DNA of 64,000 nucleotides, from assembly GCF_006861795.1 (NCBI RefSeq), contig NZ_VDGH01000009.1:62001-126000 (forward strand), in the 5' to 3' direction. The notes beneath the pieces are model-generated. The model saw only the letters and a program-made list of their open reading frames with translations. It was not told the DNA's origin and did not search any database. This DNA is from Psychrobacillus lasiicapitis (GTDB lineage Bacteria; Bacillota; Bacilli; Bacillales_A; Planococcaceae). Made by a program: the position numbers and the translations under genes. Of this stretch, positions 7,963-16,794 are shown piece after piece (positions within the stretch are counted from its first letter, which is position 1; each line of letters starts with the position of its first letter).

Positions 7963-8788
7963 TCGTGTAGTTCTTATAGTGATAGACGCACTTAGATACG
8001 ATACGGCATGTACGCATATGGGTTTTATGCAACATTTAGTGGAAAGAGGTGCTGCTGCGCGTTATGAAGTGCGCTCAGAAGTACCCTCCTTATCACGCCC
8101 ATTATATGAGACGATTTTAACCGGGACACCTCCAATTATCCATGGTGTCACAAGTAATGCCGTGGTACGTTTATCCAATCAAACAAGCTTATTCCATCTA
8201 GCGCAAGAGAGTGGGAAAACTACTGCTGCTGCTGCTTACTACTGGGTAAGTGAACTCTATAATAGCGCTCCTTTTAATCATTTTGCGGATCGTATTCAAT
8301 TGGACACTGATCACCCGATTGAAAATGGCTTATTCTATTTTGAAGATCATTATCCAGATAGTCATTTATTTGCAGAAGCAGCTTGGTTAATGGCTGAAAA
8401 GCAGCCGGACTTTTTATATATTCATCCAATGAATGTGGATGATGATGGACATAAGTTTACGGCAGATTCCAAGGAATATCGTAATCGTGTATTAGCGGTA
8501 GATGGGATTCTTTCGTTGTTCATCCCTAATTGTTTGGAGCAAGGATACGATGTTATTGTGACGGCGGATCACGGCATGACGAGTGATGGAAACCATGGTG
8601 GTAATACGATAGAAGATCGTCATGTCCCAATGTTTGTATTATCGAAGCAAGTGAAGCCAGGTATTAAGGAAGGCATTGTTTCACAATTGCAGGTGGCGCC
8701 TTTGGTTTGTCAGTTACTAGAAATAGAGCGTTCAGAAGAAATGGTTCCTCTTCTTCTGAACGGAGTACGTACAAAAAAAGAGGCCTAG
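7952..8788 (+). CDS. Cytoplasmic alkaline phosphatase superfamily phosphodiesterase/phosphonohydrolase
   Basis: 278 residues, no signal peptide. Metal ligands of the alkaline phosphatase/nucleotide pyrophosphatase superfamily can be placed: D12 (VIDAL), the nucleophile region VPSLSRP with probable nucleophile S48, D163-D165 and H167 (NVDDDGHK), D206-H207 (TADHGM) and H224 (DRHVP). The family includes type I phosphodiesterases and phosphonoacetate hydrolase. The gene starts inside the last codons of the binding-protein gene, so the two are coupled. It probably releases phosphate, or a phosphate-containing part, from the imported compound. The precise reaction is unknown. Confidence 0.75.
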   Translation: MSNNRVVLIVIDALRYDTACTHMGFMQHLVERGAAARYEVRSEVPSLSRPLYETILTGTPPIIHGVTSNAVVRLSNQTSLFHLAQESGKTTAAAAYYWVSELYNSAPFNHFADRIQLDTDHPIENGLFYFEDHYPDSHLFAEAAWLMAEKQPDFLYIHPMNVDDDGHKFTADSKEYRNRVLAVDGILSLFIPNCLEQGYDVIVTADHGMTSDGNHGGNTIEDRHVPMFVLSKQVKPGIKEGIVSQLQVAPLVCQLLEIERSEEMVPLLLNGVRTKKEA

Positions 8789-8824
8789 TGCCTCTTTTCT
8801 ATTTAACTTCTTTCATCAGAAGTT
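8776..8824 (+). terminator. Twin hairpins between phosphatase and permease genes
   Basis: AAAAGAGGC/GCCTCTTTT straddles the phosphatase stop codon, and AACTTCT/AGAAGTT (8805-8811, 8818-8824) follows. Only a short T-run follows the first, so partial termination or mRNA stabilisation favouring the binding protein is more likely than full termination. Confidence 0.5.
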
Positions 8825-8843
8825 TGTGAACTCCTATAAATGA

Positions 8844-8941
8844 AGTTAAAGCCTCCGGCGGATGTCACAGATTTTTTAAAGGAATTTCTCGAGTTAGCTA
8901 GAAAAAAATCTGGACGCAAATTCGCCGAGTCGAATTTGATA
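8844..8941. repeat. Foldable intergenic element (likely dispersed palindromic repeat)
   Basis: Nested complementarity: CAGATTTTTT pairs with AAAAAATCTG, TTTCT with AGAAA inside it, and GGCG..GTC with GAC..CGCC outside it. It is inserted between two operon genes, just ahead of the permease Shine-Dalgarno. Its form suggests a dispersed genomic repeat, but no second copy is in the window. Confidence 0.5.
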
Positions 8942-8961
8942 AAGGAAGTAGTGATTTTGTT

Positions 8962-9795
8962 TTGACTTCTAAAAAGCAATTGTTCGTTTGGATATTGCCG
9001 TTTTTAGTCCTGATTTTGTTGTTTTTCATCGTACCATTGCTATATATGGTCATTTCAAGCTTTAGTAATGGCCATGGGTTTACGCTTGATCATTATCAAG
9101 AGGTATTAACGAGTAGTTATATTTTACAAGGATTTAAAAATAGCATTACTTTGTCTGCGGTTTCAGCAGTTATTGCACTCATTGTAACGTTGTTTGCGGT
9201 ATATGCGATGATGCGTTTTTCAGAACCTGTGCGCGAACGTATTTTAATGATTTCAAATTTGACTTCGAATTTCTCGGGTATACCACTGGCGTTTGCATTT
9301 ATCGTTTTATTAGGGAACAGCGGTTTGTTTACACTGTTATTCGAAAAATGGGGAATCGATTCGTTAACCTCGTTCTCTTTATATAGTTGGGGTGGATTAC
9401 TGCTCGTGTATATTTACTTCCAATTACCACTTTCCCTGATGCTTTTGTATCCTATCTACTACGGAATCCAGCAGCAATGGAAGGATGCAGCCGCATTGCT
9501 AGGGGCATCGACGTTTCATTTTTGGCGTAAAATTGGTGTTCCGATTATGCTTCCAGGGATTGTTGGAACGTTTAGTGTGCTATTTGCGAATGCGATGGGA
9601 GCCTATGCATCGGCTTACGCGCTGACAGGAAGTAATTATAATCTAGTTGCTATTCGAATTGGAGCATTAATAAGCGGTGATATTTTTGCGCAGCCAGAGC
9701 TAGCAAGCGCCATTGCAGTGTTACTTGGTGTAACAATGATTATTGCAATGCTATTAAGTGAGTGGAGTATTAAGAAAACAAGGAGGAATTTGTAG
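8962..9795 (+). CDS. ABC transporter permease subunit 1
   Basis: 277 residues with about six hydrophobic segments; the first (WILPFLVLILLFFIVPLLYM) starts at residue 10. The BPD_transp_1 coupling motif (EAA loop) is recognisable as DAAALLGASTFHFWRKIGVP. The start is a TTG at 8962, the only in-frame initiator after the Shine-Dalgarno AAGGAAG (8942-8948). It forms the membrane channel with the next gene product, which it overlaps by one base. The upstream folded element separates it from the phosphatase gene, so expression may be lower than that of the binding protein. Confidence 0.85.
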   Translation: MTSKKQLFVWILPFLVLILLFFIVPLLYMVISSFSNGHGFTLDHYQEVLTSSYILQGFKNSITLSAVSAVIALIVTLFAVYAMMRFSEPVRERILMISNLTSNFSGIPLAFAFIVLLGNSGLFTLLFEKWGIDSLTSFSLYSWGGLLLVYIYFQLPLSLMLLYPIYYGIQQQWKDAAALLGASTFHFWRKIGVPIMLPGIVGTFSVLFANAMGAYASAYALTGSNYNLVAIRIGALISGDIFAQPELASAIAVLLGVTMIIAMLLSEWSIKKTRRNL

Positions 9796-10580
9796 TGAAA
9801 AAGAAAGGCTTTGTAGATCTATTCTTTGTCTTCCTTCTTTTATATTTATTCCTCCCGATTTTAGCGACGATGTTTTATGCATTTGCAACTAATTGGAACA
9901 AAACAGTGTTACCAGAAGGACTAACATTTAAATGGATTGCTACATTGTTTCAGGATAGTCGTTTTATCGAGGCATTTGGACGATCCGTATTACTTTCTGG
10001 AGGAGCGGTGCTACTTGCTTTGCTTTTCATCGTTCCAGCAATTTTTGTTATCGTGCTTTATTTTCCAAAGTATGAGAAATGGATTCAAGCTGCAGTTGTG
10101 ATGGTATATGCATTTCCAGGAGTAATACTAGCAGTGGGATTGATCCGCGCGTATGCGCATATTGGAGTCCCGATGATAGCAGCGGTTTTAGGAGCATATG
10201 TGATCAGTATTTTACCTTATATTTATCAAGGAACGCGCAATAGTCTCCGCAACGTGAATGCAAGACAGTTATTGGATGCTGCTGAGTTGTCGGGTGCATC
10301 GAAAGCACAAGCTTTTTCAAAAGTGTTACTGCCAGCTGTGTACCCAGGACTGTTTGCTGGCGCGTTATTATCATTTTCCGTGTTATTCGGTGAATTTGTT
10401 TTGATCAACCTAGTAGTTGGTTCTCGATTTGAAACGGTTCAAATCTACTTGATGAAAAAGTTGAGTACGAGCGGCCATATTGCAAGTAGTGTTGTGTTTG
10501 TTTACTTAGTACTGATGGGTATTTTAACGTTTATCATATCCATGTTAACGAAACGATCAAAAGGGGCACAAAAAGTATGA
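9795..10580 (+). CDS. ABC transporter permease subunit 2
   Basis: 261 residues with six predicted membrane segments and the EAA motif DAAELSGASKAQAFSKVLLP. GTG start at 9795, placed by AGGAGG at 9781-9786; its first base is the last base of the preceding stop codon. It pairs with permease subunit 1 as a heterodimeric channel of the Fe3+/phosphonate/polyamine type. The stop codon overlaps the ATPase start (ATGA). Confidence 0.85.
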   Translation: MKKKGFVDLFFVFLLLYLFLPILATMFYAFATNWNKTVLPEGLTFKWIATLFQDSRFIEAFGRSVLLSGGAVLLALLFIVPAIFVIVLYFPKYEKWIQAAVVMVYAFPGVILAVGLIRAYAHIGVPMIAAVLGAYVISILPYIYQGTRNSLRNVNARQLLDAAELSGASKAQAFSKVLLPAVYPGLFAGALLSFSVLFGEFVLINLVVGSRFETVQIYLMKKLSTSGHIASSVVFVYLVLMGILTFIISMLTKRSKGAQKV

Positions 10581-11581
10581 GTTATGTTGTAATAGAAGGT
10601 CTTCATAAAACGTATGGCACAAATGCTGTGTTAGCTAATATTGATATGACGATTGAGGAAGGAGAGTTTGTTACATTACTCGGTCCGAGTGGTTGCGGGA
10701 AAAGTACCATCTTACGTATTATTGCTGGTTTGACGGACCCGACTTCTGGGGTGGTGAAAATCGAAGGAAAAAATATGAGCAACATCCAACCGAAAAATCG
10801 TGAAGTAGGAATGGTGTTTCAGTCCTATGCATTATTTCCGAATATGACGGTAAAAGAAAACGTCGCATTCGGCCTGAAAATGAAAAAAATGAACGAGAGT
10901 GAAATAGAGCAAAAAGTAAAAGATGCGTTAGCAATAGTGCATTTATCGGACAAAGAGCATGCATTTCCACATGAATTATCCGGAGGACAGCAGCAACGAG
11001 TGGCACTTGCAAGAGCTTTGATTGTACGACCGAAAGTATTGCTGCTAGATGAACCACTAAGTGCATTAGATGCGCAAATTCGTAAAAAGCTTCAAGCAGA
11101 TTTACGCTCGATTCAAACAGAGCTTGGTATGACAATGGTTTTAGTTACGCACGACCAAGAAGAAGCAATGGCAGTTTCAGATAAAATATTCGTCATGAAT
11201 AAAGGGATAATCGCTCAAGAAGGAACTCCAACAGAGATTTATACGAAGCCAGAAAGTGAATTCGTAGCAAATTTCATTGGGCATTATAACGTATTTACAC
11301 GTGAAGAATTGGAGCAAATGATTGGTAAAAAATTATCCGGTGAACGAGAGAAGTTTGCCATTCGTCCAGAAGCGATTCATCTAAAAGCAAGCGAGGGAGA
11401 CTATCGTTTCAAGGGGACTGCAAAAGAAGCTATGATGAGCGGAAATGTCATTCGTACTGTTTTCCAAGTAGGGGATCGATCTTTTGCTGTAGAGCAATTA
11501 CATGAAAGACAAGCTTCGTTAGTGCTTGGCAATGCGTATGAATGCTATGTGTCACAAGAAGATGTAGTGGCGTTATTATGA
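10577..11581 (+). CDS. ABC transporter ATP-binding protein
   Basis: 334 residues. Walker A GPSGCGKST at 36-44, Q-loop Q82, signature LSGGQQQR at 134-141, Walker B LLLDEP at 155-160, D-loop SALD and H-loop THDQEEA. A C-terminal extension (about 235-334) has the length of the TOBE-type regulatory domain of the PotA/FbpC/PhnT class. It is coupled to the permease gene by a 4-bp overlap, and its own stop overlaps the regulator start. It energises uptake of the operon substrate. Confidence 0.9.
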   Translation: MSYVVIEGLHKTYGTNAVLANIDMTIEEGEFVTLLGPSGCGKSTILRIIAGLTDPTSGVVKIEGKNMSNIQPKNREVGMVFQSYALFPNMTVKENVAFGLKMKKMNESEIEQKVKDALAIVHLSDKEHAFPHELSGGQQQRVALARALIVRPKVLLLDEPLSALDAQIRKKLQADLRSIQTELGMTMVLVTHDQEEAMAVSDKIFVMNKGIIAQEGTPTEIYTKPESEFVANFIGHYNVFTREELEQMIGKKLSGEREKFAIRPEAIHLKASEGDYRFKGTAKEAMMSGNVIRTVFQVGDRSFAVEQLHERQASLVLGNAYECYVSQEDVVALL

Positions 11582-12363
11582 CCTTTTCCAAATTAGAACG
11601 TTTTGAACATATTTTAAGTAAGCTAGAGTTCGAACGAAAAATTGTTGTCTCCGTTATTGCGGAAGAGTTGAATGTTGCACCAGAAACGATTCGTCGAGAT
11701 TTTGATGAGCTAGAGGAACAGCATTTGTTAACAAGAGTACATGGTGGTGCAGTAAAGTTCATTAACTTAAGAAAAGAGCCAGAGTATTTACGAAAGATAA
11801 ATATGCAAAAAGAAGCAAAAAGAGAAATTGCGCGAGTTGCAGCCACCCGGATTAAAGACGGGGATACCATTGCGGTAGATGTTGGGACGACTACTGTCCA
11901 TATTGCGGATTTTCTTGTGGAAGTGAATAATGTAACGGTCGTGACAAATTCTATTTCTGCTGCGGTTAGATTCAATATGGCATTAGAAGAAAAAAGAATG
12001 ACAGGGAAAGTGATTTTGCTTGGCGGAACAACAAATCCAGAACAATCTTCTGTTTCTGGTGCGATGACATTAGAATGGCTAAGTCGTATGAATTTGGATA
12101 AAGCATTTTTGTCATGCGGAGGGATTGACGATGGAATCGTGTATGACTACGATTTGGATGAATCGCTTGTTTCTGCAAAAATGCTGGAAAATAGTTACTA
12201 CCGCATATTATTAGCGGATACCACAAAGATCAATCAAAAATCCTTTTATACGATCTGTAATTTACATGAAATTTCGGAAGTGATCTGTGAAGAAGCACGT
12301 CCGTCTACGTGGACGGCTTTTGAAGGAAAATGGACAGTGGCCAATGGAGGTAAGTGCAAATGA
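11578..12363 (+). CDS. DeoR/GlpR family transcriptional regulator
   Basis: 261 residues from the ATG at 11578, which overlaps the ATPase stop (ATGA). An earlier ATG at 11542 would add 12 residues lying inside the ATPase gene. The N-terminal winged helix is typical (IAEELNVAPETIRRDFDELE at about residues 26-45, then VHGGAV). The C-terminal DeoRC sensor domain has the DGDTIAVDVGTTT phosphate-ester binding stretch and CGGIDDG. DeoR proteins usually repress their own operon and are released by a phosphorylated sugar or related metabolite, which fits a phosphoester pathway. The inverted repeat at 6805-6859 is a candidate operator. Confidence 0.88.
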   Translation: MTFSKLERFEHILSKLEFERKIVVSVIAEELNVAPETIRRDFDELEEQHLLTRVHGGAVKFINLRKEPEYLRKINMQKEAKREIARVAATRIKDGDTIAVDVGTTTVHIADFLVEVNNVTVVTNSISAAVRFNMALEEKRMTGKVILLGGTTNPEQSSVSGAMTLEWLSRMNLDKAFLSCGGIDDGIVYDYDLDESLVSAKMLENSYYRILLADTTKINQKSFYTICNLHEISEVICEEARPSTWTAFEGKWTVANGGKCK

Positions 12364-13358
12364 AAATAGATTATCATGTACATTTAGAGGAAGGTCCATA
12401 CTCATTTCGTTGGTTGGACCGAACTTCTCAGGCAATTAATGCTTTTCACTTGCCACATGGATTGGAAAAAGGCTCAAAGGAATATATAAACTGGCAAATA
12501 AATGCGTTGAAAAATAGATTAGATAAAGGCTGTTACAGTGAAGAGTGGTTGGATTATTATTTAATTCAAGCAAAGCAGCTCGGATTAAGAGAAGTTGGCA
12601 TGGTGGATCATTTGTATCGTTTCAAGGAGACGAAAGCTTATTTTGAAAAAAATATGGTACTCGATGAGTCAGATTTAGGAAAGGTACAACGATATTGGCT
12701 GGATAGTGTAATGACGGAAACGATGAATGATTTCGTAGAAAACATTTTGCAAGCAAAAGAGAAATGGCGAAGCGAAGGCGTAGAGTTAAAGTTAGGCATC
12801 GAAGCGGATTACTTTGTTGGATATGAAAGGGAACTTAAGGAACTGCTTCGCGGATATCCATGGGATTACATAATTGGTTCCGTTCATTTTGTAGATGGGT
12901 GGGGATTCGATAATCCGCAAACTGTCGATAAGTTTGAAGGAATAGACTTGAAAACATTGTATGAACGTTTTTTTACAACAGTGGAAAAAGCAATTCGCTC
13001 GGAATTATTTGATTTTGTAGCGCATCTAGATAATTTGAAGGTGTTCAATTTTAAAGTTGATAATATGGATTTTGTGAATTGGTATAAACGCATTGCGGAA
13101 GCACTTGTGGAAAAGGGAACTGCTACGGAAGTGAATGCTGGTCTCTATTATCGTTATCCAGTGAAGGAAATGTGTCCTGGACCTGATTTTGTGAAAGTTT
13201 TAGTAGACCATGGTGTAGAGTTTACAGTGTCTTCCGATTCTCATTATCCCGATGATTTAGGGAAATTCACGGAAATGAATGCAGCTATGCTAAAAAACTT
13301 AGGAATACAAAAGCTGGTTGGATTTGAACAGCGGGTAAAAAAATATCATTCATTATAA
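12360..13358 (+). CDS. PHP-domain phosphoesterase (histidinol phosphatase-like)
   Basis: 332 residues from the ATG at 12360, which overlaps the regulator stop (ATGA) and has GGAGG at 12346-12350. An in-frame GTG at 12354 is too close to that site. PHP metal motifs are all visible: H6-x-H8 (DYHVHLEEG), MVDH, GIEADYF, GSVHFVDGW, HLD and SSDSHYPDD, i.e. a trinuclear metal phosphoesterase. Histidine synthesis genes are absent, so a role in the phospho-operon is more likely than histidinol phosphate hydrolysis. It may act in sequence with the alkaline phosphatase-type enzyme of the same operon. Confidence 0.8.
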   Translation: MKIDYHVHLEEGPYSFRWLDRTSQAINAFHLPHGLEKGSKEYINWQINALKNRLDKGCYSEEWLDYYLIQAKQLGLREVGMVDHLYRFKETKAYFEKNMVLDESDLGKVQRYWLDSVMTETMNDFVENILQAKEKWRSEGVELKLGIEADYFVGYERELKELLRGYPWDYIIGSVHFVDGWGFDNPQTVDKFEGIDLKTLYERFFTTVEKAIRSELFDFVAHLDNLKVFNFKVDNMDFVNWYKRIAEALVEKGTATEVNAGLYYRYPVKEMCPGPDFVKVLVDHGVEFTVSSDSHYPDDLGKFTEMNAAMLKNLGIQKLVGFEQRVKKYHSL

Positions 13359-13364
13359 AAAACA

Positions 13365-13399
13365 TGACCTCTTCCGGAGAAAAGGAAGAGGTCAATTTT
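13365..13399 (+). terminator. Terminator of the phospho-operon
   Basis: TGACCTCTTCC/GGAAGAGGTCA, an 11-bp perfect stem followed by ATTTTA. Confidence 0.8.
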
Positions 13400-13711
13400 A
13401 TCCCGCATTAACGGGCAGTAAGACTCCCACTTCAAGATTGAAGAAAAGCAAAAAGATAAGTGGGAGATCAACTGCCGGCATGCGCCCGATGTAATGATCC
13501 CAGACTAAGTACGCAACATCGTGTTGCTCCTGCGCAAAGCTCGTCGCAAAATAAAAGAGCGTTTGCAACGTCTGTGTGACCCTCATCGTGTGGGACACAA
13601 CTAACAATCAGTGGGGATGACGGGGACTAAAAGTGCGACGTCCATGTCGCAACGTCCCCACTAGCACTTCCTGTGCGTCGAAAAACCTCCACTGATGGAA
13701 GTTTCACTTTA
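13398..13711. repeat. Structured dispersed repeat, full copy 1 (~315 bp)
   Basis: Nearly the same sequence recurs at 38398-38711 in the same orientation, and a fragment of its left end at 35825-35870. Conserved stems include CCCG/CGGG, CTCCCACTT/AAGTGGGAG, GCAACA/TGTTGC, GCAAA/TTTGC, GCGAC/GTCGC, AGTGGGGA/TCCCCACT and ATCAGTGG/CCACTGAT. No ORF is present. Such a structure suggests a non-autonomous mobile element or a structural RNA, possibly an omega-RNA-like relic read from the minus strand; this is inference. The right end (..TTTCACTTTA) supplies the stop codon of the convergent acyltransferase gene. Confidence 0.75.
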
Positions 13712-14755
13712 TAGGTGTATTGGTTTTTTAGCTCGAATATCTCCAAGAAAGAACTTTCCGTATGGAATTATTTTTTGAATAACAATGGAAATAAGAATAG
13801 GAACCGCCAAACCTAAAGTCGTAAATCCTATTAATCCATATTGGAAGTAGTCGTTCATAATAATATCTGTAAAAATATGCAAATACATTATAGCGATCGA
13901 ATGTTTTTCCACTTTAGCCAACCACTCTAATGGTAGAATGGTTGTCAGCCTTTGGAAAATACCAAGAATGACAATAATAAAAGCTATTGGGATTACTAAA
14001 TCGAGTACCAAATGGTCATAGCGTAAAAACTTCATACTAAGATGATAATCGATTATTCCTACATAATCTGATACAACTGCACCAACTACTACTAATAGAG
14101 CACCTAGTAACCAGTGAAGCTTGATATTCATCCAAATAGATTTAGCATAATATCCAAGGGAAAAATAGACGATTGCCATTAACACTACATCTAAATTCCA
14201 TAGCATGGGAATTGATTGAGCTGCTTCAGCTGGACCTCCACTAATAACATGCATAGCAAAAATACTTTCTAAATGGGCTACTAAATAGAAGATTACAAGT
14301 AGCATGACTTGTTTTATACGACTTAAGTATTTAGTCATCCACATGAATAGTAAGTATGTAAAAAACAATGTTGTAATAAACCAAAAGACTCCATAAGCAC
14401 CTCTTGCAAAACGTCCTGCAATAACTAACTTCCATAGATCTTGCAAGTACCAGGATAATTCAAAGTTTCCTAATGCTAGTTCCATGCTATAGCGAACAGC
14501 TGTAATAATAAATAGGAAGAATAGATAAGGTACCATTAGCTGCATAAATCTTTTCTTAATCGTTCCTTTAGTGTTTTGATCATCTTTTATTTCTTTAAAA
14601 AATATGCCACTTAATAAGAAAAAAGCTGGCATATGAAACCAGTAAATATATTTGATGAATGGAAAATTTAGTTCTCCAGGATAATGACCGATTACTACAA
14701 GAATCATCAAGAATCCTTTCGTTACATCCACCCATGTTAATCTTTTTTGCGTCAT
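13709..14755 (-). CDS. Acyltransferase 3 family membrane protein (OafA/YrhL type)
   Basis: 348 residues with about ten hydrophobic segments. The N-terminus TWVDVTKGFLMILVVIGHY contains the family's conserved histidine, followed by YWFHMPAFFLLSGIFF. Members O-acylate cell-surface sugars. The Shine-Dalgarno GGAGGAAG precedes the ATG. The stop codon lies at the very edge of the dispersed repeat at 13398-13711, so the last few residues may have been altered by its insertion. No partner gene is adjacent. The 360 bp upstream (14756-15115) are AT-rich and show nothing else. Confidence 0.85.
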   Translation of the reverse strand: MTQKRLTWVDVTKGFLMILVVIGHYPGELNFPFIKYIYWFHMPAFFLLSGIFFKEIKDDQNTKGTIKKRFMQLMVPYLFFLFIITAVRYSMELALGNFELSWYLQDLWKLVIAGRFARGAYGVFWFITTLFFTYLLFMWMTKYLSRIKQVMLLVIFYLVAHLESIFAMHVISGGPAEAAQSIPMLWNLDVVLMAIVYFSLGYYAKSIWMNIKLHWLLGALLVVVGAVVSDYVGIIDYHLSMKFLRYDHLVLDLVIPIAFIIVILGIFQRLTTILPLEWLAKVEKHSIAIMYLHIFTDIIMNDYFQYGLIGFTTLGLAVPILISIVIQKIIPYGKFFLGDIRAKKPIHL

Positions 14756-15115
14756 AAAACTTCCTCCAGAGCATTATTCTAAGTTGTATTTAACCTATAT
14801 TAAGTGAATATAAACCTAGAGTATGTTTCAATTCAATTACATTTTGATTAAATTGTCTTTTTAAGAGAAAAAGAATGCTAAAAAAATGGTTAAATATACT
14901 AAGCAGCACTAAATTATTCAAACTTATATAAAATTAAGCAAAGATTTTAAATCAGAATTAGTTGCGAGTCTTAATAACTATGAAACTATTTGTGAAAACC
15001 TGGCAATTTAATTAGGCAAATTAACTGATAAAATATTATAAGGAGGATTTGATATATAAAAAAAGGGTATAATTGAAATAAGTAAGTTAGGAAAATGGCG
15101 AGAGGAGGTTTTTTT

Positions 15116-15556
15116 ATGATAGAAAATTTTCAATACGAAAAAGAAATCTTTGGAGGCTTGCCTCATAATATAATCCAATTCAGCTTCTCTTTTCAGGACA
15201 ACACTTTCAAGGGGCATTATAAAGATGGAGAAATTAATTGGTTTCATCCAAAACCGGAGCGACTTGTAGAGGATGTACTTCCTCATGAAATAGAGGAAGC
15301 AGTACTAAAGAAAATAGAACAAGAGCTAGGGATTTTTATTATGATGGACAATTTTCAAATTGAAAGAATTTTCGAGGGCTTGCCCCATGAGGTTATTCAA
15401 TTTAGTTTCAATATGAATGATAGTATATACAAAGGTCACTTTAAAGATGGGGAAATTAGCTGGTTTCATCCAAAACCAGGCCATCTTAAAGAGGAAATCC
15501 TTTCAGATGAAGTAGAAGCAGCAGTATTAAAAAAACTAGGACCATATATATCGTAA
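15116..15556 (+). CDS. Small protein of two tandem ~70-residue domains (DUF5342-like)
   Basis: 146 residues from the ATG at 15116 (AGGAGG at 15103-15108); an in-frame ATG at 15095 lacks a ribosome site. Two near-copies fill the protein: residues 3-72 and 79-143, each with NFQ, GLPH, IQFSF, KGH, KDGEI, WFHPKP and AVLKK. The single domain resembles the small Bacillus DUF5342 family, recognised with moderate confidence; function unknown. The DNA ahead of the second copy still resembles the ribosome site and ATG of the first, pointing to fusion of two tandem genes. Followed by its own terminator. Confidence 0.7.
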   Translation: MIENFQYEKEIFGGLPHNIIQFSFSFQDNTFKGHYKDGEINWFHPKPERLVEDVLPHEIEEAVLKKIEQELGIFIMMDNFQIERIFEGLPHEVIQFSFNMNDSIYKGHFKDGEISWFHPKPGHLKEEILSDEVEAAVLKKLGPYIS

Positions 15557-15583
15557 AGACAGCCGATGTGCTGTCTTTATTTT
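15555..15583 (+). terminator. Terminator of the duplicated-domain gene
   Basis: AAAGACAGC/GCTGTCTTT with CGATGT loop, then ATTTTT. It overlaps the stop codon. Confidence 0.85.
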
Positions 15584-15699
15584 TGATTAGGAAACTATAG
15601 AAGATCTAGACATGTGAATAACTATTTCCAAGTAGCATAAGGAATAGCATGTTTCTATTTTAATCGTGATATTGGGAAACTGCGTCGTAAAGAGATACG

Positions 15700-15842
15700 T
15701 CAAAGGCAATTGATTTTCGCTCCAGGCGAACGCTTACCGCGGGGCGGGCGGTGAGCCTCCTCGTCGCACGCTCCGGCGGGGTCTCACCTGTCCCGCTGAT
15801 CCCGCAGGTGTCGCCGCCTTGCGCTTCAATCAATAGAACTTT
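15700..15842. repeat. GC-rich dispersed intergenic repeat
   Basis: A GC-rich block in AT-rich DNA that starts TTGATTTTCGCTCCAGGCGA and carries CGGGGCGGGCGGTGAGCC and GTGTCGCCGCCTTGCGCT. It resembles the non-coding repeat scattered through many Bacillaceae/Planococcaceae genomes. It sits in the 1282-bp gap before the urease operon, where no gene is visible. Confidence 0.65.
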
Positions 15843-16089
15843 CTGACTAATCCATAATTAAAGGCAAAAAAGTTATTTAATTTATTTACAACTGTCGAGC
15901 AGTTTCATATTTAGAATCATTTTATGTACAGCATAAATTAGAGGAAAGGTTGCTATTAGCCATTCAAGCAATGGCAGCTCCCAATAACAATCGCTAGATA
16001 GTATATCTTATTCAACTAATCAAAGGTTTTCACCAATAGACAATGCAACGTAATACTAAATTTAGTGTCTCATTGAAGTAAATAACAAA

Positions 16090-16150
16090 CTCTATTGGAT
16101 TGAAGCCGTGCCCGCGGAAAGCGTCCACCCTGTAGCGAAAATTCTAGTGG
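16090..16150. repeat. Inverted, truncated copy of the GC-rich repeat
   Basis: GCCCGCGGAAAGCGTCC..CCTGTAGCGAAAAT matches the reverse complement of one end of the repeat at 15700 (GCCCCGCGGTAAGCGTTCGCCTGGAGCGAAAAT). The rest of the element is missing. Confidence 0.55.
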
Positions 16151-16794
16151 TTATCTACTAAAATTTCTTACTTCACAGTTTCCCAATTATGGCGTTATTC
16201 TTTTAAGCATAGCAGCTGTACCCATGAGCTAAATTGGACCGCAGTCATTGATTTAGCACTTTTGTACCTATTATTGCATTATTAAATAGACATATTTGTC
16301 AACTGTTACTATAATAAAAAATAGTGATTGAAATTTGTTTTCAGATATACATATACGAGTAGATAATCTGTAAAGATGAAAAGTAACATTACCTTCCCCC
16401 GCTTGCTTATTTTAGGCAGGCTTCTTCTAAATCCACTAAATTTATCAAAAAGAACTTTTAATTTTCAAAAGCACTAGTTGCTGCATACCATTGAAAGAGA
16501 ATTTAGCACAATGCAAAAGGCATTAACTCAAAGAAAAATGCAAAATTGTTAAATTCTCTGAATAGTTATTTAACAGGTAAACTATAAGAATACCACTGTT
16601 TCAGTGCGTTCTAATTTATAGGGTCTTTTTGTTGTATAAATTATTATTTATTAACCTAGACTTACCTCTGAAAGACGCTTCCTATTTTAGGAATTATTAA
16701 TCGTGCTTTTCATGCGAAAAGGAGAACTTTCAGGTTATCAAAAATATATGAATATTAGCAGAAAATACTGATTTCAGTCTACTAGATGAACTAA

